In this document: positions 5,598-13,308 of the stretch, in pieces
How the letters are laid out: every line of letters starts with the position of its first letter
How positions within the stretch are numbered: the stretch's first letter is position 1
Made by a program: the position numbers and the translations under genes
The notes under the pieces: generated by a model
Told to the model about the DNA's origin: nothing
Database searches by the model: none
What the model saw: the letters and a program-made list of their open reading frames with translations, nothing else
Virus record (IMG/VR): IMGVR_UViG_3300037110_000216
Location: 1 to 21,326 of that record
Strand: one strand, 5' to 3'
From: a virus
DNA length: 21,326 nucleotides

Positions 5598-7168
5598 TAA
5601 GCCGCCGCGTCTCCTTCGGCGGTCAGGACACCCTTGGCGGTGCTGCGCTGAAACTGGGTTTGGAACATCTGCTGTTGAGCCTGCTCTGCGGCATCCTTCG
5701 CCTCGGCGCGCGATGGCGCCGCTTCGATTTCCGCGACCACCTTGTTCTTGGTGGCGTCGTTGGCGTCGTCGAGAAGGGAAAGCGCCACGCGCTTGTCGAG
5801 CTCGACTTCCAACGTTTTCGATTTGTCGGTGAGGCCCAGGTCGATCACGGCCTGGGACGTCTGAATGTCCTGGAGCGCCGGGCGCGATTCGAAGCGGAAG
5901 CCCTGTACATCCGGGTCCGGGCTCGTATCGCCGCGCGCGTCGCGGACGTCGATCAGCACCCGCTGCATTCCGGTGCGCAGGTAATCGCCCAGGCCGTTGG
6001 CGATGTCGGCGGCGGGCGCCATATCTAGCTCCTTCGAGTATCCGGAGCTGCCGGCGGCCGAGGCCGACGAATCCCGCCCCTGCGCCTGCAGGTAAAACGA
6101 GCGGTAGACTTCCTGGCGCAACGTGTCGACGCGCTGCTGCGAGATTGCGAAGCTCTTGCCCTCGGGTTCGGTCCAGGAAAACTTCGCCTTCGGATCCGAC
6201 AGATGCAGGAAGCCGGCTTCCGACAGCGTGATGGTCTTCATGTCGGGCTGCCCGATGATCAGGGGCATCGCGAGGTTGGCCATGAAGAGCGCCCACATCA
6301 GCGTGTTCTCGCTGTTCAGGTGATCGATCAGTTCGAGGTAAGCCCGGTTCGCGAGCCACAGCGTCGCCGGCACTTCCACCTTACGGATCGGCACCCGCTT
6401 TAGTTTCGAGAGCGCGTGGGGTCCGGTTCCGGCTAGGTCGGCCGACACGGGGTCCTGGCCGAGCGGCTGGCCGTTCGCGTCGTACAGCTTGTACGTGCCG
6501 TCGGCGTCCTGCTTCAGCTCGCCGCGCATCTGATATTCGTAATAGTTCTCGCGGTCGAAGATGTACCAGGTGTGCAGCGTCGACGGCAGGCCGTCCCACG
6601 TCTCCTGGTCCTGGATCACGGTCTTGATCACCACCCAGGTGAGGTTGCCGTAAGAATCCTGCGACCAATTCTGCACCTGCACCGGCATGTAGCCGCACAG
6701 GTAGGGGCGATCGAGGCCGGCCGCTTGCTCGTCCGCGCGGCTGGCCGGCGGTGTCGAGGCGCGCGGCTTGTCGATCAGCACGTAAGCCGAGCGATAGAGG
6801 ATCATCGACAGCAGGACGCCGCGGAAGAAGTCGATGTAGCCGGTGCCGGCGTTGTCCGAATCCGCGAGGAAGTCGCTATAAAACGCGTCGGCGTTTTTCG
6901 CGTCGATGGTCGGGTTCCGCTGGAACATCTTGGTGATGTACCAGCCGGTGACGTTGCCCAGGATGTTTTTGTAGGTGAAGCGCCGCATGCGCTCCTGGTA
7001 AACGTCGAACAGTTCCTTCGGCCGCTTGATCAGGAACGCCTCGGCCTTGTTCTTTAGCCGGACGCCGCCTTCGTGCAGCAGATCGAGCTTCTCCCACATG
7101 TCGTGGTAGAGAAGCCACTCGGGATTCTTGCGGTCGAGAGTAGCGACCGGGAGCGTAGCTGCGGCCAT
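5597..7168 (-). CDS. Phage portal protein (DUF4055-like)
   Basis: The 523-residue product has the layout of DUF4055-type portals: a helical N-terminus, the segment FFRGVLLSMILYRSAYVLIDKP around residue 115-135, a central beta-rich clip/stem part, and a long helical C-terminus with Ala/Gln-rich EAKDAAEQAQQQ. Portals form the dodecameric ring at one capsid vertex through which terminase pumps DNA. The gene follows the large terminase after one small gene, as expected. The ATG is 6 nt after the previous stop, and no strong ribosome-binding site is visible. Confidence comes from context and general similarity; residues diagnostic for a subfamily cannot be confirmed by eye. Confidence 0.82.
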   Translation of the reverse strand: MAAATLPVATLDRKNPEWLLYHDMWEKLDLLHEGGVRLKNKAEAFLIKRPKELFDVYQERMRRFTYKNILGNVTGWYITKMFQRNPTIDAKNADAFYSDFLADSDNAGTGYIDFFRGVLLSMILYRSAYVLIDKPRASTPPASRADEQAAGLDRPYLCGYMPVQVQNWSQDSYGNLTWVVIKTVIQDQETWDGLPSTLHTWYIFDRENYYEYQMRGELKQDADGTYKLYDANGQPLGQDPVSADLAGTGPHALSKLKRVPIRKVEVPATLWLANRAYLELIDHLNSENTLMWALFMANLAMPLIIGQPDMKTITLSEAGFLHLSDPKAKFSWTEPEGKSFAISQQRVDTLRQEVYRSFYLQAQGRDSSASAAGSSGYSKELDMAPAADIANGLGDYLRTGMQRVLIDVRDARGDTSPDPDVQGFRFESRPALQDIQTSQAVIDLGLTDKSKTLEVELDKRVALSLLDDANDATKNKVVAEIEAAPSRAEAKDAAEQAQQQMFQTQFQRSTAKGVLTAEGDAAA

Positions 7169-7174
7169 GCGCGG

Positions 7175-7405
7175 CTATTTGGCTGGAGCGGCGCTTTCCT
7201 CGACGCACTTGGCCACCGCGGCTTCCACTTCGCTCTTGACGGGCGCCAGGCCTTCGCTTTCTACAGGCGCAAGCGCCTTGGCCGCGAGGCTTTTGACGTT
7301 GCCGAGATGCCTGGACGCGGCGTTCGCCGCGACCGGGTCTATCTCGTTCACGTGCTGCCCGAGCAGAAACTGCAGCGCTTCCACAATGATCTTAAATTCG
7401 TTCAT
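7175..7405 (-). CDS. Small hypothetical protein between terminase and portal
   Basis: The 76-residue product is not recognised. It has an N-terminal helix (MNEFKIIVEALQFLLGQ) and an Ala/Val/Glu-rich tail ending SAAPAK. Its ATG overlaps the terminase stop by four bases (ATGA) and its stop is 6 nt before the portal ATG, so it is translated as part of the packaging block. Small genes at this position in other phages are often of unknown function. Confidence 0.6.
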   Translation of the reverse strand: MNEFKIIVEALQFLLGQHVNEIDPVAANAASRHLGNVKSLAAKALAPVESEGLAPVKSEVEAAVAKCVEESAAPAK

Positions 7406-8739
7406 GCAATAAACTCCGGTCTGTACCCGCCAGCGGGCCTAACTCCGAATTCGGTTTCGACTAAATATCCGAGGGCGTCCGACAGGTGCGTGAGCATCCC
7501 GTCCGAGTCCTTGTCGAGCAGCGGCGAGCCTTCCTTCCACACCACCCGCTCAAGATCGCGGATCAGGTTCTTCGCGCGCGGATCGACAAACAGCCGCGAT
7601 TGACCGAGCGAATTCCGCAGCATGCCGTTGACGGCCGCGACGCGATCGCGCACCGGAGGGTTCGACCGGCTGTACTTGTAACTGGGCGTGTACTCGCGAT
7701 GCCGCGAGAAGAATTCGCGCACCGCCTGCCAATCCGACTCGGCGCCCGCGCCGGCCGTCTGGCGCGCTGATCCCGATGCGTCGCCGTAGATATTGACCTG
7801 GATCGGGAAGCCGCGGAAGAACCGGCTGGCCTTCTGGTGGAATGCCTCGCAGGCCTGCGGGGTACTTGCGTTCCTTAGATACAACTCGTCGAGCACCTGG
7901 ATTACGCCGCTGCGCCGGCCGCTCAGCATGTCGGCGCGCGAGGTGGTGTCGACCACCTGCGCGATCACCGAGCACATCGGGTCGACGTTGAAATCCAGCG
8001 ACCAGGCCAGCGACGCGCTCGATTCATATTCGACCTGCTGCATGTTGCGCGCGCGCTCGAAGGCGTAATACGCGTTGCCCGAAAGAACGTTCAGGTACTC
8101 GCCCAGCACCTCTTGCTGGTAGAGCTTCTGGTCGTAACTCTCGGCCAGGCGGTCGTAGAGCCCGGTGGCGTCCGTGTACGGATTCTCCCGCGGCGAGGCC
8201 AGGAAGGCCTTGTATTGGCTGCCGGGCTTAGCGATGAAGGCCTCATACACCGCATCGAAGCCCTTGGGAGTCCATGCCGCGAATCCGCACAGCCGGTTGG
8301 CCTTGGGATGACGGAGGCGCGCCTCTAGCCGCGACCAGGCCGCAGGCTTGCAGTAAGTCAGCTCGTCGACACCGAACCAGGCCAGGTTCGGACCTCGCAG
8401 CCGTTCGTAATTGTCGAGCGACCTGAAGATGATCTCCGAACCCGGATCGAGGAGGGTAATCCGGTTCTCGTTCTTGTTGAAGCTGTACGGTATTTCCTCG
8501 AGTTCGAGGATTTCTAAAAACGTCCGCCGCGTGGCGTCGCGCAGCAACGGGTATGTAGGCGCGCCGATCAGACCGAGCAGCCCGCGGTTCCAGAAGTAGG
8601 CCAGATTCAGCGCTTCATACGCGAAAGCGTATGACTTGCCCGAACCGACCGGACCCGAAAAGCCTTTGTAGGTGTGGACGTAGTCGTAATGAAACAGGCT
8701 CGCCGTTGGCAGCGGCTTATAGAGCCACTCGCGGTCCAC
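7402..8739 (-). CDS. terL: Terminase large subunit
   Basis: The 445-residue protein has the full packaging-motor signature. Walker A is GPVGSGKS at about residues 29-36. Walker B is AWFGVDE at about 120-126, with the catalytic Glu next to the Asp. The C-terminal RNase H-like nuclease has acidic residues in SLDFNVDP (near 249), IYGDASG (near 320) and HLSDALGY (near 420). TerL hydrolyses ATP to drive DNA through the portal and cuts the concatemer. The start is GTG, 3 nt after the previous stop, with no ATG upstream of the Walker A motif; the ribosome-binding site is weak. This is the most secure phage marker in the window. Confidence 0.95.
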   Translation of the reverse strand: MDREWLYKPLPTASLFHYDYVHTYKGFSGPVGSGKSYAFAYEALNLAYFWNRGLLGLIGAPTYPLLRDATRRTFLEILELEEIPYSFNKNENRITLLDPGSEIIFRSLDNYERLRGPNLAWFGVDELTYCKPAAWSRLEARLRHPKANRLCGFAAWTPKGFDAVYEAFIAKPGSQYKAFLASPRENPYTDATGLYDRLAESYDQKLYQQEVLGEYLNVLSGNAYYAFERARNMQQVEYESSASLAWSLDFNVDPMCSVIAQVVDTTSRADMLSGRRSGVIQVLDELYLRNASTPQACEAFHQKASRFFRGFPIQVNIYGDASGSARQTAGAGAESDWQAVREFFSRHREYTPSYKYSRSNPPVRDRVAAVNGMLRNSLGQSRLFVDPRAKNLIRDLERVVWKEGSPLLDKDSDGMLTHLSDALGYLVETEFGVRPAGGYRPEFIA

Positions 8740-8742
8740 CGA

Positions 8743-9057
8743 TCAAAACGTCCAGTAAGTCACCTTGCAGGTGTCGCCGGTGGTGCCCCAGACCCACAGG
8801 TCGCTCGCATCGTAGTTGTGATCCGAGCCCTGCGCGTCGACAGTGAGGCGGTCGTTCACCACGGTGTTTGCTCCCGGCTTCGCCAGGTCCGTGATGCAGC
8901 CGGCCGATCCGGTCTGGGTGAGCGACGAGTTGCCGACGAACATATTCGCGGTGTTGCCGCGCACCGGCTCGATGATGATCTTTTTTACGTAACTGCCCGC
9001 CGGCGCGACTTGCGTCGCGGCGGCGCCGAAGGTGACGAGTGTTACCGAGAGAGCCAT
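8743..9057 (-). CDS. Small beta-rich phage protein, possibly virion-associated
   Basis: The 104-residue product is rich in Thr, Val, Gly and Asn and predicted to be beta-stranded (YVKKIIIEPVRGNTANMFVGN, LWVWGTTGDTCKVTYW). Small proteins of this look are often head-decoration or virion components, but I do not recognise the family. The gene lies between the small-subunit block and the large terminase. An AAGGA ribosome-binding site lies 8 nt before the ATG. Confidence 0.6.
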   Translation of the reverse strand: MALSVTLVTFGAAATQVAPAGSYVKKIIIEPVRGNTANMFVGNSSLTQTGSAGCITDLAKPGANTVVNDRLTVDAQGSDHNYDASDLWVWGTTGDTCKVTYWTF

Positions 9058-9068
9058 GTTTGAAATCC

Positions 9069-9260
9069 TTAGCCGAGGTGCATCGCGCTGTTGACGTGCA
9101 AGGCTATCTCGGCCAGCAGCGCGATCGCGGCGCCGAGCGTAGCCAGGATGAGCTTGTCGATCTTCTTGGCCAGCTTGTCCACGTCGCTTTGCGTGCGGGC
9201 GTGCGACTGCTCAAGCAAGCTAACGCGGGTTGGGATGCTCTGGGCTATCGTCGCTTCCAT
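9069..9260 (-). CDS. Small coiled-coil plus membrane-anchor protein
   Basis: The 63-residue protein has a heptad-like segment (LEQSHARTQSDVDKLAKKIDKL, residues about 16-37) followed by one hydrophobic span (LATLGAAIALLAEIAL). That is the layout of XhlA-like or other small phage membrane proteins linked to lysis or superinfection, but identity is unproven. Its start lies inside the 3' end of the small terminase gene (41-bp overlap in another frame). An AAAGGACAAGG site precedes the ATG, which supports it being real. Confidence 0.6.
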   Translation of the reverse strand: MEATIAQSIPTRVSLLEQSHARTQSDVDKLAKKIDKLILATLGAAIALLAEIALHVNSAMHLG

Positions 9261-9897
9261 TCGCCTTGTCCTTTCCGTCGGTGATCTGCCGCGCGCGGTC
9301 TTCCAACACCACCCGCATGAACTCGGGCATGATCGCCTTGGGCGCTAGGACCGACGTTCGGTCCTTCTTGTCGCGAGGGGGACCAAGCACCGCCTCGTCG
9401 AGCGTTTCGCGGTAAGCGTCGCCCAGGCGCGCCAGACCGGAAGCTTTCATGCCCTTGATCTTGGTGGTGACGGTAACTACCTTCAGCTCGCCGTTGGTTC
9501 CGACGGTTACTTCCTTGTCCTCTTTGCGCTCAATGTCGGTGGCCGGTATCGCGTTGTGTTTCTCGATCGCGGCGCGAAACCAGTCGGCCAGCTCCTCAAC
9601 TCGATCCTGATGGCGGAATTCGTACTCGGCGCGCCGCGCGGCTAATTCGAGAAAGCGCTTCTCGCGCGCCTGGCGGACGAGATCATTGAGGTGCTCGTCG
9701 TAACGGGCAGCGCGGTCGGGCCAGGCGTACCTGCTCGACCATTTATTCCAGTGCCCGGGAGCCGATCCTCGCTTGCGTTTGCGATGCGCTCGCCAGGCGG
9801 CGTCGAGCGACCGGCTTTCGCCGAGGTCGCGGTAAATCGTAAATGCGGCAAAGGCCTTCGGACTCTCGTCACGCCGGCGTTCGCTCCAGGTTGCCAT
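9220..9897 (-). CDS. Probable terminase small subunit
   Basis: The 225-residue protein begins with a helix-turn-helix-like region (AFAAFTIYRDLGESRSLDAAWRAH) and then a W-x-RY-x-W-x-x-RAARYDEHL segment. This combination is common in small terminases and in related DNA-binding packaging proteins. A charged helical middle and an acidic tail follow. The small subunit recognises the packaging site and recruits TerL, encoded just downstream. It is the first gene of the packaging block on this strand and is divergent from the plus-strand gene at 10031. There is no strong ribosome-binding site before the ATG. Confidence 0.7.
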   Translation of the reverse strand: MATWSERRRDESPKAFAAFTIYRDLGESRSLDAAWRAHRKRKRGSAPGHWNKWSSRYAWPDRAARYDEHLNDLVRQAREKRFLELAARRAEYEFRHQDRVEELADWFRAAIEKHNAIPATDIERKEDKEVTVGTNGELKVVTVTTKIKGMKASGLARLGDAYRETLDEAVLGPPRDKKDRTSVLAPKAIMPEFMRVVLEDRARQITDGKDKANGSDDSPEHPNPR

Positions 9898-10030
9898 GGG
9901 CGGGTTAGTACTAGAGCCCTTTTGTCGGGGACAGAAAGCGCTTGCTTCCCGCCCGGACTGACGCTAAGCTGTGTCCGTAAGCAGATAGCAGCCACCCCCG
10001 ATGAGGGTGGCAAGAAAGAAGGACTCGACA
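9898..10030. promoter_or_regulatory. Divergent intergenic region with a stem-loop
   Basis: This 133-bp gap separates the packaging block (-) from the plus-strand gene pair, so it should hold promoters for both. The only candidate I see for the plus side is TTGCTT, 17 bp, TAAGCT, which is weak. A perfect 7-bp hairpin (GCCACCC, loop CCGATGA, GGGTGGC) spans 9991-10011, a few bases before the AAGGA ribosome-binding site of the gene at 10031. It could control translation. Confidence 0.45.
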
Positions 10031-10615
10031 ATGTCCGATTCAATCGCAGATCAATTGGCCGCAGCCGTGGCCGCCCGCAAAGATTCCCTGAAGGCGCTCC
10101 GCCTTCGCCTGGCCGAAATCCTCGCACCGATACCTGTAGGGACCAAACTGAGCGATGCTCGTCCCTGCGAAGCGCCCGATGGAATGCGCGACGGAACCGA
10201 GCCGCACACCGTCGCCGGACCTTACCACACCAAGAATTGCGCGTGCGGCGGAACTGGCGAGCTTGGCGGCCTCATCCTCAAGGTCGTGCGCGTCTGCAGC
10301 GGCGCGAGCCAGTGGAGTAATCGCACCTGGGAGGTCACGATCAAAGGCATCGGCTACCTAAGCGCAGACAACAAGGTTGTGGCCGAGGATCTCGACGGCA
10401 CCTACTGTGACGGCTCCAACATGCACCATCGCACAAGCGAGCCTACCTGCCTCTGGGATAGCAAGGGCTACATGGGCGATCACGTCGGCGACGCTCTCTC
10501 GTACTTGTCCGGCAAAGAGACTCGCGCGCTCGCCACTCGGCTGCCGGCGGCGATTGCGGCCTACATGCGCGATTGCGAGGCTGAGCGCGCAGCGAACGAG
10601 AGGACGGCGGTATGA
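10031..10615 (+). CDS. Unknown plus-strand protein, first of a two-gene island
   Basis: The 194-residue product is not recognised. Its N-terminus is helical (about 1-45). A Cys/His-containing patch HTKNCACGGTGE follows near residue 70, then a beta-rich centre and a helical, charged C-terminus. An AAGGA site 8 nt before the ATG supports the start; a longer frame from 10001 would begin inside the hairpin. It is one of only two phage-like genes on the plus strand in the left half of the window, apart from the mobile elements, and is coupled to the next gene by ATGA. The isolated opposite orientation suggests an independently expressed accessory gene (moron). Confidence 0.6.
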   Translation: MSDSIADQLAAAVAARKDSLKALRLRLAEILAPIPVGTKLSDARPCEAPDGMRDGTEPHTVAGPYHTKNCACGGTGELGGLILKVVRVCSGASQWSNRTWEVTIKGIGYLSADNKVVAEDLDGTYCDGSNMHHRTSEPTCLWDSKGYMGDHVGDALSYLSGKETRALATRLPAAIAAYMRDCEAERAANERTAV

Positions 10616-10881
10616 AGAGCGGATACATCCTCACAGCCGACGGCCCCGAAAGAGCGAGCTGCGCTGATCTTCCCGAGATTCGCCCCACGCGCTTCCACCA
10701 GCTCGGCGGCCAAGACATTAAAGTGTGGGGCACGCGTTACACGGTGGAGGCTGATACGCTCGCCGCGATCGACTACGCAATCGAGCGCCTCGGTTTGGAA
10801 GTAGACACGATTCAACTTCCGAACGAGATGCTGGATCAATCCGAATACGCGGCCTTCAAAGCGCGCGGCGGACGCGGATAG
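10612..10881 (+). CDS. Unknown plus-strand protein, second of the island
   Basis: The 89-residue protein starts MKSGYILTADGPERASC and is not recognised. It is mixed alpha/beta, with no membrane span or nucleic-acid motif visible. Its ATG overlaps the TGA of the preceding gene (ATGA), so the two are one transcription-translation unit. It ends 1 nt before the stop of the convergent methyltransferase gene, and no terminator fits between them. Confidence 0.55.
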   Translation: MKSGYILTADGPERASCADLPEIRPTRFHQLGGQDIKVWGTRYTVEADTLAAIDYAIERLGLEVDTIQLPNEMLDQSEYAAFKARGGRG

Positions 10882-10882
10882 T

Positions 10883-12160
10883 CTAGCCTGCCAGCTTTCC
10901 TTCGACGCCCAGCTTCTGCATTCGCTCCAGAATTACCGCGCAGTATTTCGGCTCGATCTCGATGCTGTAGCAGATCCGGCTCGATTCGTGGGCCGCGACC
11001 ATCGTCGAACCCGAGCCGGCGAATGGCTCAAAACCGATGTTGCCAACCTGGCTGGATTGCTCCAGGCAGTACCGGATCAGATCGACCGGCTTCATGGTCG
11101 GATGGTTCTCCGATCGCGAAGGCCGATGGAAATTCAACAGCGTGGTCTTGTTGCGCTCGCCGAACCAGGGCCGATCGTCGAACATCGATCCTGGCCACAC
11201 GCGGCCGGTCCCGTTCTTTTTCCAGCCGTAGAGAATCGGCTCGTGCTGGAACTGGTAATCGCAGTGCCCTAGCACCATCGCGTTCTTCACCCAGATCAGC
11301 GTCTGATGGTGGTTCCACCCGACACTGTTAATTGCGCCCAGGAACGCAGGCGCGCCTCGGTCGGCGTGTGCGATATAAAACGGAGCGCCGGGCAGCAAGA
11401 CCGCGTCGGCGTTCTTGAACGTCGCCCGCAGCAGCGCATCGAGGTCGTCGCCGTCGTCGTTCTGAATGGTCAGTGCGTCCTTGGTCTTGCCGACGTATTT
11501 CACGCCATACGGCGGGTCGGTCCACATCCAGTGGGCTTCCTGGCCGTTCATCACGCGGTTGACGATCCGCGCCTCGGTGGCGTCGCCGCAAAACAGTCGG
11601 TGCGGACCGATCTCCCACAATTGCCCGGGCGCCACGCGCCACTTGCCGAGCAGCTCCTCGGCTTTATCGGGCTCCGGTTCTTCCTTCTCTGGCTCCGGAT
11701 TCGCGCTGACGCTCGCGCGGAGGATCGCGTCGCCCGCCTCCTGGCAGATGGCGTCGAACGACGCCTGGTCGTACCCGGTGCCTTCGAATCCGCCAGTGTC
11801 GGCTTTAACCGATCCCAGCAGTTCGGCCAGGGCCTGGGGATCGTAGCCCGCCAGGTCCGAGGTCCGATTGTCGGCCGCCAGGATACGGAGGGCCGCCTGG
11901 TCGTCGACGTCTACCCAAATTACCGGCAGCGTTGCTATTCCTGCCGCCTGTGCGCGCTCCCAGCGATGCCGGCCAGCCAATATGAGGGAGGTCGACCTCT
12001 GCGCCACCACGGCCCCGTAAAAGCCGTTTTGGGCGATGCTGGCGTCTATCGCCTCGGCCGCGCCCTTGCGCGGGTTCTTCGGATGCGGCTTTAGGTCCGC
12101 TACCGGTACGAGCTCGTAGCGCTGCTCGACGACGGCCGGCTTCGGGGCTTTTTTCTCCAT
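10883..12160 (-). CDS. ParB-domain / DNA methyltransferase fusion
   Basis: The 425-residue protein joins two domains. Residues about 15-110 are a ParB/Srx-like domain (VPVADLKPHPKNPRK, then ILAGRHRWERAQ at 60-71, the counterpart of the ParB GxRR box). Residues about 175-425 are an amino-methyltransferase of the beta order. It has motif IV TDPPYG at 214-219, HPTMKPVDL at 353-361, and the SAM motif FEPFAGSGST at 377-386. It should methylate adenine N6 or cytosine N4; the sequence target is unknown. No restriction enzyme is nearby, so it is a solitary phage methyltransferase, probably protecting phage DNA or marking it. A Glu/Pro linker (about 154-168) separates the domains. Confidence 0.92.
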   Translation of the reverse strand: MEKKAPKPAVVEQRYELVPVADLKPHPKNPRKGAAEAIDASIAQNGFYGAVVAQRSTSLILAGRHRWERAQAAGIATLPVIWVDVDDQAALRILAADNRTSDLAGYDPQALAELLGSVKADTGGFEGTGYDQASFDAICQEAGDAILRASVSANPEPEKEEPEPDKAEELLGKWRVAPGQLWEIGPHRLFCGDATEARIVNRVMNGQEAHWMWTDPPYGVKYVGKTKDALTIQNDDGDDLDALLRATFKNADAVLLPGAPFYIAHADRGAPAFLGAINSVGWNHHQTLIWVKNAMVLGHCDYQFQHEPILYGWKKNGTGRVWPGSMFDDRPWFGERNKTTLLNFHRPSRSENHPTMKPVDLIRYCLEQSSQVGNIGFEPFAGSGSTMVAAHESSRICYSIEIEPKYCAVILERMQKLGVEGKLAG

Positions 12161-12261
12161 CCGGCTAACAGCCTGCGCAGCCTGCCCAAGAGGAGCTGCT
12201 CCTCGATGTCGAGCGAGTCGCCGTCCTTGAAATCCATCGGATTGGCGGGATAGTCTTCCAT
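12100..12261 (-). CDS. Tiny gene overlapping the methyltransferase start
   Basis: The 53-codon frame begins MEDYPANPMDFKDGDSLD, runs through an acidic then Leu/Arg-rich helix (IEEQLLLGRLRRLLAGW), and ends in a Ser-rich tail. The ATG has one of the best ribosome-binding sites in the window (GGAGG, 7 nt spacing). The frame overlaps the first 61 bases of the methyltransferase gene, which itself lacks a good site; translational coupling between them is likely. Function is unknown. Confidence 0.55.
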   Translation of the reverse strand: MEDYPANPMDFKDGDSLDIEEQLLLGRLRRLLAGWRKKPRSRPSSSSATSSYR

Positions 12262-12277
12262 GCGCGCGCCTCCATCA

Positions 12278-12577
12278 TCAGTAGCCTGCCTGCTCCATCG
12301 CTTTTGACCATTCGCGGAACGCCTGGCGCACGTTTTTAATGCGCTCTATATCTTTCGCGTCGAGGGCGTCGAGGTGCCCCGGCTGATTCGGTCCACCGTG
12401 CGTCTGCCCGTATTCGTTCATGGCGGCAACCAGCAGCGGCCACAGGATCGAATCCGCGCGGCGGTGCGCTTCGCGGTCGATGACGGCGCCGCTCACGAGC
12501 CAGCTAACCCAACCAGCCAGAAACAACACTGCCGTCGCCAGGCGAAAGCGTTTATTCAAACTGTCGAACCTCTTCAC
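12278..12577 (-). CDS. Small membrane protein of the lysis region
   Basis: The 99-residue protein has a short basic N-terminus, one hydrophobic span (ATAVLFLAGWVSWLVSGAVI, about residues 14-33), then a charged soluble domain. It starts with GTG overlapping the stop of the preceding gene (GTGA). Placed after a holin-like gene and an endolysin-like gene, it might be a spanin-type or other lysis accessory protein, but no lipobox or known family is evident. Confidence 0.6.
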   Translation of the reverse strand: MKRFDSLNKRFRLATAVLFLAGWVSWLVSGAVIDREAHRRADSILWPLLVAAMNEYGQTHGGPNQPGHLDALDAKDIERIKNVRQAFREWSKAMEQAGY

Positions 12578-12744
12578 TTTCCGAGCGGGCTCGGGTAGAG
12601 CAGGTGCGCGACGGCGATCATGGCGCCGGCTAGGGCCGCCGTGGCGGCATGGTTGAAATCTCCGGCGGCGACGCGCTCGGCTCCTGCGGCCATGGCCGCG
12701 CCGATGCCGGCGGCGACGATGCTGTGGAGAAGCGTTTTGTTCAC
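12574..12744 (-). CDS. Holin-like small membrane protein
   Basis: The 56-residue protein starts with GTG overlapping the previous stop (GTGA) and is almost wholly hydrophobic: LLHSIVAAGIGAAMAAG, a short polar turn, then AATAALAGAMIAVAHLLY. Two short Ala/Gly-rich membrane spans immediately after a peptidoglycan-enzyme gene is the classic context of a holin, which forms holes that release the endolysin. There is no sequence proof; a generic membrane peptide is the alternative. Confidence 0.6.
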   Translation of the reverse strand: MNKTLLHSIVAAGIGAAMAAGAERVAAGDFNHAATAALAGAMIAVAHLLYPSPLGK

Positions 12745-13103
12745 GCGGTCACCGTCAAATCGATGTCGTTCGAGAAACTGATTTCCTCGCGTAGCGGGTA
12801 GGCCAAGACGATGCAACCATGCGAGGCCTCTCCGGGATGGGCGAGCGAATCGCCGTGGATGAAGAACCCCGAGCGCCCGAAGGTTTCCGTTCCAGCTTTC
12901 GGATACAGCGGCATCACGTGCGGCCCGAGATCGGAGGAGTTCTCGGCCGGTCCGATGGTCCACGCGCCCTGCGGGATCGGGCCTTGGCCTTGGACGAGCT
13001 GGTCGGCCGGCACGTTCTTGTCGGCGCCGAGCCCGGAGTAGCCGGTGCCGAATAGCTTACCGTCGCGGGCGAGCTGGCCGGTGGATTGGGAGTAGGTCCA
13101 CAT
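12741..13103 (-). CDS. L,D-transpeptidase-like peptidoglycan enzyme (DUF2778), probable endolysin
   Basis: The 120-residue protein matches the DUF2778 layout: MWTYSQSTGQL at the start, GYSGLGADKN at about 21-30, GPIPQGAWTIG near 41-51, and the catalytic half SGFFIHGDS (His83) followed by SHGCIVL (Cys97). The His and Ser-His-Gly-Cys pattern is that of YkuD-like L,D-transpeptidases, some of which act as carboxypeptidases or lysis enzymes on Gram-negative peptidoglycan. It has no signal peptide, so it would need the neighbouring holin-like protein to reach the cell wall. Its ATG overlaps the stop of the upstream gene by one base. Confidence 0.85.
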   Translation of the reverse strand: MWTYSQSTGQLARDGKLFGTGYSGLGADKNVPADQLVQGQGPIPQGAWTIGPAENSSDLGPHVMPLYPKAGTETFGRSGFFIHGDSLAHPGEASHGCIVLAYPLREEISFSNDIDLTVTA

Positions 13104-13300
13104 CAGGCTGCCGCCCGCTTCGGATACCCAGCGCGGAGGTGCCAGAGTACTTCGTCGACGAAAAGCGAGCGTGCCGGATCGTCGCCCCGCGAATAGTCGA
13201 TCCTGATTTTTCGATTCTCGACCTGCCGTCCCTCGCCCGCAATAAAGCGCCGGCCCTCAGGCCCCGATCCCGCAGATTCGAGTTCCCACTGCACTCTCAT
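13103..13300 (-). CDS. Small unknown protein upstream of the endolysin
   Basis: The 65-residue basic protein begins MRVQWELESAGSGPEGRRF and is not recognised. The ATG at 13300 is chosen because it lies 8 nt after the stop of the preceding virion-like gene; a longer frame would overlap that gene deeply. The stop overlaps the endolysin start (TGATG), which ties it to the lysis block. No membrane span is visible. Confidence 0.5.
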   Translation of the reverse strand: MRVQWELESAGSGPEGRRFIAGEGRQVENRKIRIDYSRGDDPARSLFVDEVLWHLRAGYPKRAAA

Positions 13301-13308
13301 GTGGATCA

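Noticed and set aside
5598-6359. Upstream extension of the FkbM-fusion frame
   Set aside because: It lies wholly inside the portal gene in another frame, is Arg/Pro/Gly-rich as shadows in GC-rich DNA are, and a GTG coupled to the portal stop gives a complete protein.
11306-12094. Plus-strand open frame of 262 codons opposite the methyltransferase
   Set aside because: It is an antisense shadow of a gene with clear catalytic motifs.
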